Made by a program: the position numbers and the translations under genes
Assembly (NCBI RefSeq): GCF_050003625.1
Contig: NC_134398.1
Location: 84,445,983 to 84,509,982, forward strand
Length of the DNA: 64,000 nt
From: Haematobia irritans
Lineage: Eukaryota; Arthropoda; Insecta; Diptera; Muscidae
Reading direction: 5' to 3'
Notes under the pieces: generated by a model
The model's input: the letters and a program-made list of their open reading frames with translations, nothing else
Databases searched by the model: none
Told to the model about the DNA's origin: nothing
Part shown: one piece after another, positions 45,201 through 57,200 of the stretch
How positions within the stretch are numbered: the first letter of the stretch is position 1
Layout of the letters: every line of letters begins with the position of its first letter

Positions 45201-48200
45201 AAAATTCTTCTGGGCAGGCACACCTGACATGTGGCATAATTATAATGACGATTTTTTTATAAGTGCTTTGTTTTTTTACTCCATAGGAAAAAACTGAAGA
45301 GCTCGGCCAAAAGACAAAGAATTACAAAATCCAACATTTTACTCGAGGATTTATTTGGCCATCTCTCCATGGAATCCGATCTTAGTGATGGAAAATATCC
45401 CGAGCACAGCTCCACCGATCGCACATCAGCCGCCTTGGCCTTGGGGAAGCATTCGAATGTGTTGAGTAGCATAGAGGCGAATAATGGTAGCCGTACGGAT
45501 TCGTTTGCCACAAACGCGTAAGTGTTGCCCATATACTAAATTGTATTTCGACGTTTGTATTTAGTTACAATTTTAGATGTAATTTGCCACTAGTTCCATA
45601 AATTCATTGCATCCTAATAATAATTCATAAAACATTTCATTTTGGTTGTTGATACTTATTGTTCACTGCATCCATACATCCATCCATCCATCATTTCATG
45701 TGTGTTTATGTGGCATAGAGGCTTTTCACCCAATCATCCCAGTGGCATGGGCACAACCGATGAAGAAGACTGTCAATTCTGGCCCATAAGGTAATCGAAA
45801 ATCACATCATTACAGTAGAAATTAGAAAAATGAATTTCTTTGAATAAATTTCTTCATAGGAAGTGCGTTTGGGGTCATATATAAATATCGCTGTTTTCGC
45901 AATAAATGTAAATTTTAAGACAAATAAAATAGTGGAAATTTCCAAAAAATATTTGAAAAATATACTGATACATTTCTCGGCTGACATATGACAGTATTAT
46001 TCAAAAAGTCTTTATGTACACTGAAAAAAATGTTGTCGTGATGACAAAGATTTCATGCCTTTATAATACAAATGCAAATTTTGCTTTGCAAAGAAGACGC
46101 ATTTCTCTAATATAAAGCTTTTTTCCTTGTCTAAAAGTCGATAAACTTTTCAATTAAGTCGTATTTTCCTTATAATTAAGTGATTTGACTTAAAACTGGA
46201 TATCATAGCATGAAAGAAAAAATTGTTGGGCTAAGGTCAACTTCACTTTAACAATTCAGAAAAATTCTTTAAAATTAATGAAATTTTCTTTAAATTTGTT
46301 GTATTTTTGCATCTTGACTACAAAGCAAAAAATCGTTTAAATATAGGACATGTTTTTCAACACATTTTTTTTCAACATTTTTTTACTTGAAACATAGCAT
46401 AATTTCTACTGGAAGTGGATACAAAATTTGGAAAGTAAAGTTGTCGTTAACTTATTTTTAAATGACTTTGATAGCATATGAAGAAAAAAGCTGAAAAACG
46501 AAAAATTAAAATTTGCAAGCAAGTACACAAAATTAAAAGAATATTGTGTCTTAAAAGTATCCTTACTTGTATTCTCCGCTTCTTTGGCTCAGAATCATTA
46601 CCAAAATTTTTAAAGTAAAGACAAAATCTTTGGAACCGGGCATGCTTTTTTTAGTGTAGAGATGAAAGCAGATAATGAAGCCGCCGACTATTTTTAATCA
46701 GTCGACGCCACCGTCATAATATCAATTTATTAATTGTTTAAGTTTATTAAAATTCGTTTTGTTTGTTATTGTTGGCTTCTCTTCAATCGTTATTGTTGTT
46801 TTTGATCTCAGCTTAAAGCCATGCATTGGCTAAACTACAAGTGTAGCTTAACCAACAGAGGAAAAGTATGCTTGTCAAATTTATTTGGGCAAAGCCCTAT
46901 AGACTGCAAGATGGTTGGATGTACAGCTGTTTCGGAATTGCCACATTCCTCATCAGCATCCTCTACTTGCAGCAAAACTATCAACCAATTATCAGAATAA
47001 ATTCGGGTAATTCACTCAACCCAAAGTGAAATACACTTTAACCTTCCGAAAAAGGGTTTAATAGTCGGCTACTGCCTAAACAAATTTGCAAGCATATCTC
47101 TTTTCCTTTGCCAAACTCAAATCATCGATTTGTATTTAGTTGGCTGGGTTTGTTTTTGAGCGTGCTTCCTCTATCTTCATTCGTTTTGTTTGTTATCGTT
47201 GGCTTCTCTTCAATCTTCGCTCTTCGAACTTGTCCATCATGGGCTACTACCGTGTTGATAACGATTCCTTTTGGCCAACGGTTCCTTGGTAACTCCGGGT
47301 CAACGATAACAACTATATCACCATTTACTCCTTTTTGTTATAATGGGTACGTATTCCTTCAGCCACATTTTCCAAAATTTATTGGCGAATTCTTGGGTTT
47401 TATACCATCGTTGTCGTAAGTCGATGTTCTCAGTTGGGATTGGTTTATGGCCATCTGATGAACCAATCAATAGATGATTGGGAGTAATTGCCTCATCGTC
47501 ACTGCATTCAAGAGACACGAATGTTAGGGGGCGGCAGTTTATCATGAACTCTGCTTCACATAACGCTGTCTTCATGCTTTCATCGGTGAAACTCATCGAA
47601 GGGCATATGGAATATGGGAGAGGATCGGACGAGCCTCTCCCATATTCCGCCCATATGGAGCGAGGCTGGCGGATTAAACTTCCAACTTATCTGTTCAAAG
47701 CTGCCTTTAACAATGGTGTAGTCTATATCTTGTAATGGGTTACATATAATTTTCTCTGCGGCTTTAAAATTAGTCCCATTATCTGAATAAAATTCTTTTG
47801 GTGTTCCTCGCCTGGAGATAAAATTCCTTATAGCCATTATGCAGGAGCTCGTATCCAAACTATATGCTATTTCGATATGTACTGCACGTATGGTTAGGCA
47901 CGTGAAAATGAATCCCCATCTTTTCTCACGTCTTCTACCCACTGAGACATGAATGGGACCAAAATAGTCTATACCAACGAAAGTGAATGGGCGCTCAAAC
48001 GCTGCGAGCCTTGCTGCTGGAAGCGCGGCCATTTGTGGTATATTCGGTTTGGCATTATTGATTTTGCACCATTGGCAATCACGACGCACTCTTCTAAATA
48101 GAACTCTCAATTTTGGTATATAGTAGTGACTTCTTATTTCATTAAGTGCTGTTCCATGGGTTTGGTGGTAGAATTTCTCATGAAAGCTGTTTATTATTAA

Positions 48201-51200
48201 ATATGTTAAATGATGTTTGCTAGGCAAAACAACTATATATTTATGGTTGTTAAGGAATTCAGCTCCCTCCTCCGCACGATACACTCGTCACCAATCTGAG
48301 AAATACTCGAAGTTGAGTTGCAATTGCGCACACTTTTCAATTACGAGAGCGTTTCATTTAATTTCTGTGTCATCGAGGGGACCAAAATCGGAGAATTGAG
48401 GCCAATAGCTATTACTGAGTTGTAAAAATTGGGGTCCCTCGAACCACATCTGAGTGTTAGAAGGCGTGGGATCTTTTGTAGACAAATCGGCTGGGTTTTG
48501 TTTTGAGGACACCCACCTCCACTGATCAACATTTGTTATTTCGAGTATATAACCAACCCTGTAAATTTTTTGGATCTTGTTGAAGCCATCGACGAATTGT
48601 TATGGCGTCAGTCCACCAAAACTTGGACTGGATTTTTAAACGGTTGATGCCGCAACTGTTCTAGCGAGTCTAGCTCCAAGTTGGGCTGCTAATAGTTCCA
48701 TTCTTGGTATAGAAAACGGCTTCAATGGCGCCACCTTACTTTTGGCAACGTAGACTCGAACAGAAACGATTTTATGAATATTAGTGTTCCACTTGAGCCA
48801 TTTTTGGGTTAGAAATTCATTTAATTCTTCGTCCAAGCCTATCTTAGAACGCCATATGTTTTGGAGTAACAATTATAATCCTATGGTGTAGCAGGACACA
48901 AAACCAAGCGGATCGAAAATTGACATAAGGACCTGCAGTGCTTCGCATTTTGTTGGTTTTAAGTCCTCATTTAGGATGTCACGTTTTAACCTGACGAACC
49001 TGCAAATATGTCTAAATTCATACTCATTAGGCTCCCAATACAAACCTAATATTTTAGTTGTTGAGCACAAATCCTTGGGGTTCTGATGCGATAGCGTGGG
49101 TCCGTTTAACATTTCAAAAACTTTTTTTGAGTTTGATGACCAATTACGCATCTCAAAGGAGGCCGCTTCGTGGATTTCCTTGACTTGCATTGCTAGCTGT
49201 AATGCCCCTTCTTCATTTGGTGCACAGTCAATGAAATCGTCGACGTAATGATGCTCTTGTATAGCAGCAACTGCCCGTGGGTATTTGTTTTTAAACAGAT
49301 CCGCATTTTTGTTGCGTATGTAGTGTGCTATACAAGGAGCACAGCTGATACCGAATGTTAACGCTCTCATAACAAAAACACAAGGCTTGTGAGGTTCATC
49401 ATTGGGCTCATACCATAAAAAATGTTGGACATGCATATCATTTTCTCTAACGTTTACCCTGTGGAACATTTCCGATATAGCCACTTTGTCCACTCGAAAC
49501 TTAAGCAAAATCTCTACTAGCGATTTAAGGAAATCTGGCCCAGGCATTATGAAATCATTTAATGAGACTCCGTTTGATTTCGACGCGGCATCCCACACTA
49601 GTCTGACTTTATCAGGTTTGTTCGGATTTTTACGATGAATATAGGCAAGTACCAGGTTTTATCACTATGCATTTCTGACTCCTCCTTTGTTAATTTTCTT
49701 GCATAGCCTTTTACAATGAGGTTAGATATCGTGCATTTTCGTCACGCCATAATAAGCCTGCCTCATAATAGTTATTCACTAGCTTGCATGTTTTTTCCAA
49801 TATGTCCATGGCTTTATTGTCTTCAGAAGAAAATAGTTGGGTCGGACGGACTGACTCAAGGGTGAAATAACTTTTAACCATTTCGTGTAGTTCCTCGTAC
49901 TCTTTCTGACAATCACAGGAATGAACATTTATTCTAAATTCTCGTGCTATTTCTGAACTGGAGCCCTGCAGCGTCCATCCTAATCGAGTTTTAGATGCAA
50001 TAGGTTGGTTACGAGGACCTTCTCGTACTTTTAGGGGAACTGCCAAATGGCAATTATCTACCCCTATTAAAATTGTTGGTTTAGCATTGTGATACGACTG
50101 CTTTGGTAGATTTGATAAATACGGGTACCTCTTGGTAATTTGATGCATATCGACAGTTTGAGTTGAAAGACCTAAATTACAAACTGTATGAACTCCAATT
50201 AGCTTTTATTTTTTATTGCTTGATAACCCTGATATGTCTAAGTAAGCCTTGACAGAGTCTGCTTCCATACGCGTAGTGTCCCCCGTCCATCTTAAGCATA
50301 AGGGGTCACTCTCGCCCACAATACCCAATTCATCGAAAGTACTTTTTTCCATCAGGGTGAGGGCAGATCCTTCATCTAAAAATGCGAATTACTTCGTTAT
50401 TTTATGTTTAGTGTGGATATTTCTTGGGATAATTTTGAATATTGGCGGTGAATTGTCGTGCTTGTTGTTGTTGTTGTTATGAGAATTTACGACCGGGCTC
50501 TGGAGAATGGGTTGATCAACATTTTCACTCACTCTTTGTTGAATATCGACCTTCTTATGAAGTAAAGGATGGTGTTTATATTTGCAGCTGTCTATTCCAC
50601 ATTCGTTGTTGGAATAATATTTACGTCTATGTCTTCCCAGACACTGCCTACAGAGGTTTTTTCCTTTAATACATTCCCATTTTTCATTAAGATTCATTTT
50701 TTTTGAAGGTTTCACATTTGAGTACCTTATGGACAGGCTCACTGCATATTATACATATTGAACTTACGTTGTTGCTGCTGTTAAATTGATTGTTGGTAGG
50801 CTGAGTATTGTCACATTGGTGTTACTGTACATGCGGCTTCAGCCATTTGATATAACCAGCCACTGAATAACTTTACGACAGGAGTAGTTTCATCTTTAAG
50901 CGACATCGCCCAGTTGAGTTTGTAGTTGTTCGGAAGCTTGTCGACCAACTCTTTCACAAGAAGTGGATTGTTCAAATGAGAATTTAGTTGACATCCTTCC
51001 ATTGTGGAACATATGTTGCGAACACACATCGCATATTCAATAAGTGCGTCCAATTTATCTTTAATTGCTGGTATACTTCTGGCTTTAGAAATGGCACGGT
51101 CTAGGATATGCTCGGGCCTTCCAAAGCACATACGTAATGTTTCGATTATTTCCGGGACCATCTGTGGAAGAAGCAGTTTACTCTTAACAATTTCTCGGGC

Positions 51201-54200
51201 TTTTCCTTTGAGTGCAGTTTGTAGCCTAATTAAGTTTTCTTCATTGGAAAATCCGGCAACCGATGTACTGCCGGCCCCTTTTCATACTACATATGAAAAG
51301 GGGCCACTCTTCTGGATCTCCATTGAACGTTGGTAGCTGTTTGGGTATTGCATGTCTCGCAGCAACTTGTTGGTCCTCTAGTGCGAGATGTTGTCGACAT
51401 TCCTGGTGTTATTAATTGATCAGGTGGAATTAAATTTCCACTTGTCTCGGAAAGAATTTTATATTTAGATTCCAAATATTGGCGCTTAATTTCCATCTCC
51501 TCTTCGAGTTTCTGAAGTTCTAAATTTCGTTGCTTCGCAAGTTGTTCCATAGACACATGTACTCCGAACATTGGTTGGAGGTTTGATGTATTAAATAGCT
51601 TGAATAAATGTTTGCGTCGAAATGGAATTTGGTATATGGTAAGGTGGTAATAATGTTGTTGAAATCGGCGGAGCGGTATAAATGGACGATATTGGTGCCG
51701 TCAATAGTGCTGTGGCCCTTGTTCCGATTGCTGTTGTCGCTTGTCTTACAAAATCCTTCGCTGTAGCTGTGACATTTGCTGACGGAACAAAATCTGAACT
51801 TGCAGTGACCAGCAACGATTGGTTTCCATAACTTACCATACGTTGATTTACTCTTTGCCCACCATTTCCATTGCCATTACTGGTAGGTGTAGACGTATGA
51901 GTTGCCGAATCAATTTGTCCATTAGATATTGATGCGGTTCTGCAATGTGGACAATTTCAGCTAATATTGGATATCTCATTGTCTACTCCCACACAGCCAA
52001 AGTGGTACCATTGATCACAACTATCACACTGCACCATTTCCTCCGTGTCTTTTTCGAAACACATTTTACAGTTTTGTTCGTTTACACTTTGCGGATCAGT
52101 CATTTCGAATTCAAGAGGTTATTAAAAATTATTTTAACCCTCGGACAGACACATGAGTCTGGCCAGTTCTTTTTCGATTCTAATTGTAATTAAAATACAT
52201 TTATAATATAGCTAGAGACTTGAAACTTCAGGTACCCTCCTAAAATTTTATTACCTACCGATGTGTGAAAAAATCAGGACGGAAAATACGACAGTAATAA
52301 TGTAATAATATCAACAAAATAGCATATTTTCCATATAAATACATTAAAATACATAGCTGGTCAGGCCTCATGTGTTACGAATGTGACTATCGAAACATGT
52401 GTATGACGGAGGGTTAAAGAAATGTTACTTGAAATAGCTAAACAATTTTTAATAGCGTCGTCTTTTTTATTATTTGAAATAAAACACTTTTTAATATTTT
52501 GGATGTGTGAATAAATTTGTTTCAAAGTTCAAGTTTACTTGTTAATTCAAAGACGCTTTAAAATAATCTGATTTGAACTGATCGCCGCTTTGTCACAAAC
52601 TGTATCGTATATGATAATTTTATTTGATAGGCAATTTTTGGTATACGTGACATTAGTTAAAGGACCGTTAGGCTAATATACATAAAAATGCATATGTATT
52701 GGGGTACAAAAAAAGAGTATTTATATACATATGTATAAAGGGGAATACAAGATAACTTCATAAAGAGAGGATGAGAGATGAAATATTTAGTAAAAGAAAA
52801 GTAAGATGAAAAATGGAGTACGATGAAAACAATAAGAAAGCAGGAGAAGTACTTCTAAGCGGCAACACCCTTTTTTAACCTTGAGGACGAATTGACATAT
52901 ATGTCCCATCAGTGTCGCTACTCTATTGGAAAAAGTATGTAACAGAATTAATTAATGTAAATGGTTATAGTCAGAGGAGGAATTGATATATATTATACAA
53001 AAATGCAGGCGTTGAAAAATAGAAAAATTAATTTAATTTGGCTGAGAAGTAATGTTCCAAAAAATGTTGGCATTAATATATATCGTACTCAGACAATAAA
53101 ATCCTTGGACTCTGAGGTCCTTAACTCGAAAACGGCCATCGATTGCCGCAAATCTCTCAACGAGATGGCTGAGATGCACAATATTCACCTAATATGGGTG
53201 CCTGGCCATAGGCACATACCGGGGAACTGCGAAACGGATGAGTTAGCAAGGCTAGGAACAACCTTACATATTCCAGGGGAACTAGAATCTGTTGGTATGG
53301 CTCTGGCTACCTGCAAGCTCTTACTTCGTGAGAAGGCTGCTATGATGGCAAATATTCGATGGGAGAATTGCAAGGGTTGTAAGGACACCAAGCAAATATG
53401 GCCCCATTTAAACGAACACCCTACACTAGATATGCTAGGTTTCTCAAGACGTCAGATATCACTCCTGATATCTGCTATAACGGGTCGTTGCCTGATAGGC
53501 GAATTTGCAAAAACTATTGGTGCGAAGTATAATGACTATTGTATGAGCTGTCATGATGCGGAGGAAAAGGAATCAATTAAACACCTCTTGTGTGAGTGTC
53601 CTGCATATTGTGTAAAGCGTAAGCAAATTTTAGTGGCATATAACTTTAGATTACTGGCGGACCTGGAAAACGTTAACTTAAGCAGTCTGCTAATGTTTTT
53701 GGAACAATCTGGTTGGTTCAACAGAAGAAAATAATAGAGAAGGTTAAGCGGTTAAACTAGAAGTGCCCATATGTAATAGGAGCTATTAGTTAATGTGGTA
53801 TCATAATGGATTGAATAGTCTAAGTGAGCCTGAAACTTAATCGGGCTGCCACTTTAACCTAACCTAAGGACAATTTTTTTTTAAATTATGGCATCTTAAT
53901 TGAAAGAAAATGTATAAACTTTGATTCAAATTTTTTTCATTCAATTTAGGACACAAATTTGGTTCCCTCTCTTAAGGTGTTTGAAGTAAGGCAAATTTTC
54001 CTTAAAGTAAAGAAAAACATTTTTAATTCAAAAAATTGCCTTTAAATAAACTGTTATATTGAATCTGTAAATTTAAGATAAACAAGTATATACAGCAGTA
54101 CGTTCGGCCGGGCCGACTCTTAAATATCCACCACCATGAATAAAATATTATAGTTTTCTTTGAAATTTGATGATATTCATCCAAGCAGAGATATTCTTCC

Positions 54201-57200
54201 AACAGTTCAACTAGTACACTTCCCGAAGATAAGTTTAAAGATATTACCTACGAAGACTATATCAAATTCTGAATTTATAAGATCCATTTTTGATTGAGTT
54301 TTAAAGGAATCATTAACATCTTTTGTAAGTGTGCAAGAAAATGATGAAATAACGCCTTAATTTGAAAACTAAAATCTGTACATTTTCATCCCCATTATTT
54401 AAATGGGGTGATCAGTGCGCCTCCTATACCCTCAAGAAGTGAAATCGGTCGGTATATGGAGGCCTTACTAAATGGACCGATAAAAAACTAAAAATTGTGA
54501 GTCTAAAATACCAGTATATTTACAATTTCAGATAAATCGGATAAAAACTACGATATATAGAAACCCAAAGAGTTAAATTGGGAGATCGGACTTATGGGGG
54601 CTATACTATAACATTGACCGATACCCACCGTTCTCGGCACACCTCTTTATGGTCCTAAATTACTTCTAGATTTCAAATTTCAGGCAAATTGGATAAAAAT
54701 TACGGTTTCTAGAATCCCAAACAATATGTTAAAATCATTTTTTGCACACCTATTTATAGTCCTAAAAAACCTGCAGGTTTTCAATTTCTGGCAAATTGGA
54801 CAACAACTACGGTTTCTACAAACCCAAAAATTAAAATCGGGAGATCGGTCTATATGGGGGTTATACTAAAACATTGACCGATACTCACCATTTTCGGTGC
54901 AACTTTATGGTCCTAAAATAATTCTAGACTTCAAATTTCGTGCAAATTGGATAAAAACTACGGTTTCTATAAGCCCAATAAATAAAATAAGGAGATCGAT
55001 CTACATATATGTGAGCTATATCAAAACATGTACCGATACCCACCATTCATTGACATACCTCTTTATGGTCCTAAAATACCTCTAGATTTCAAATTTCAGG
55101 CAAATTGGATAAAAACTACGGATTCTAGAAGCCCAAGAAGTAATATTGGAAGATCGGTCTATATGGGGGCCATTGGCGGAGCTAGAAATTTTCTCTGGGG
55201 GGGGGGCTATGCCCCCCCAGACATCCTTCGAAATTTTGTCGAAATTTCCGAAGCGATAAATTACCCCTATTGATAAAACTATACATCCTCAATTTTATTG
55301 CGGTGTTAAAGGCAATATGCAGCAAAATCAATCAAAAACAAAAAAAACTCAATCACAAAAATTAGTTGTATCAATTAATTTTTTAATTGGCTTTGATGAT
55401 TGATACTATCATTTTTTTTATTGAATACATTTCAATTAAAAACAAGTAAGTAAAATCTAAAGTCGGGCGGAGCCGACTATATTATACCCTTCACCACTAT
55501 GTAGACAAACATTTGTGTTACCATCTCAACTACTTAAAATTTGCTAGGAGCTATATAAAGGTTTGCATTTCCAGATACAAATACTTTTAATGGAAACAAT
55601 TTTTTGTACTTCTACAAAAACTCTAGAATTAAAATTTAAATCGGCTAACGCCCTGGGATGATACACAATGTTAGTAAAAAATATGGGAAATATGAAGCGA
55701 GAGAAATTTTAATGCAATTGTACAAAAGAGATTTTTAATTTTTCAGGCGATACATATGTATTCGAGATATAGGACAATTAGAGTAATATTTACAATTTTT
55801 GCTACTCAGCAATGGCGATTTTACAAGGATATTGGTTAGATCTCGCCAAGATATGTGTAGGGCGACTTGGAGCCTTATTTAAAACTCATCCGTTCTGTGG
55901 AAATTTTGGCATTGCAGTGTGTAGGATATGGGGAAATCATCACAGAATTTTGTGTAAACTGTGAGAATTTTGGCCATATTTGTATTCTCTGTGGAAACTA
56001 TCCAGTCAATTGGAGGAAAATCCCATTGAAAATGGGTCTAAAATATGAAACAGTCGACCATATTTCCCCAACTCTGGTGTACGTATATATGGGAGCTATA
56101 TACAATCTGAACCGATTTTGAATAAATTTGACATGTATAGTTAGAATAATAATTCTGCTATCTATGCAAAATTTCACGTAAATGGGAGTATAACTTTGGC
56201 CCCCCTGGTCATATGAGTGCAAATCGGACGGGAGATATATATGAGAGCCATATCTAAATCAGAATCGATTTCAACCAAATTTGGACAATTACCTATACTA
56301 CTAAACGTACTCCTTCTGCGAAATTTGAAGCAAAGCACGGCAAAACCCTGGATTTTGAGGCCATATAAGTTCAATCGGACGAAAGATATATATGGGAGCT
56401 ATATCTAAATCTGAACCGATTTTAACAAAATTTGACACACTTAACGATACTATTAAACGTACCCCTTGTGCAAAATTTGAAGCAAATCACGGAAAATCTC
56501 TGGCTTTTGTGGCCATATAAGTTCAAATCGGACGAAAGATATATATGGGAGCTTTATCTAAATTTGAACCGATTTCAATCAAGTGTACCAAGTATTGGTA
56601 GAATGCCAATTCTACCCTCTGTGCAAAATTTCATGAAGATCGGTAGTAAATTTTGGGCTCTGTGGTCATATGGGTCTAAATCGGACGAAAGATATATATG
56701 GGAGCTATATCTAAATCTGAACCGATTTGGCTGATATTTTGCAAGATTTGCGAGATTCATTAAATATTTGGATGTACGGTATTTCAAGAAAATTGGTTGA
56801 TAAACACGCTAACTATGACCACATCGTAGATAATTATATATGGCAGCTATATCTAAATCTGAACCGATTTTTTGCAAAACCAATAGCAATTATCTCTGTC
56901 TCAAGAAACGGCCCTATGCCAAATTTGAGAACGATCGGACTTAAATTGCGAGCTGTACTTTGTGCACAAAATTACATATACAGACAGACGGACGGACAGA
57001 CAGACAGACAGACGGACATCGCTAAATCGACTCAGATTTTAATTCTTACCCGATCGGTATACTAAAAGATGGGTCTATGACCACTATTTCTTGGCGTTAT
57101 ATACAAATGCACAAACTTATTATACCCTGTACCACAGTAGTGGTGAAGGGTATAATTAATTAGATCAATTAATTTCATGGTTGAAGACAAAAAATATTTT

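Larger units (their letters stand above)
47190..52103 (-). pseudogene. BEL/Pao gag-pol with N-terminal PHD finger, broken
   Basis: From ATG at 52101-52103: a C4HC3 PHD-type finger (Cys12, Cys15, Cys26, Cys29, His34, Cys37, Cys51, Cys54; DQWYHFGC core) with a TGA at codon 49, where such fingers usually have Trp. Then a Thr/Ser linker, a coiled coil ([17 protein letters not shown], about 51520), gag core ([17 protein letters not shown]), CCHC-like fingers ([14 protein letters not shown], 50600), protease region ([13 protein letters not shown], 50060), and reverse transcriptase (YVDDFID, 49240). RNase H ([20 protein letters not shown], 48680), integrase ([43 protein letters not shown], 48170-47640) and the BEL-type C-terminal domain ([20 protein letters not shown], to about 47190) follow. 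At least eight stops or frameshifts. Non-functional. Confidence 0.9.
46690..52137 (-). mobile_element. BEL/Pao LTR retrotransposon
   Basis: Minus-strand element with gag-pol at 52103-47190 and an LTR-like sequence at about 46690-47100 at its 3' end. Inside, ATTCGTTTTGTTTGTTATYG occurs at 46748 and again at 47177. The matching 5' LTR is not found beyond 52137, where a piggyBac MITE sits 30 bp upstream of the gag start, so the 5' end is missing or displaced. A second LTR-like fragment of the family is at 28800-29118. Confidence 0.85.
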
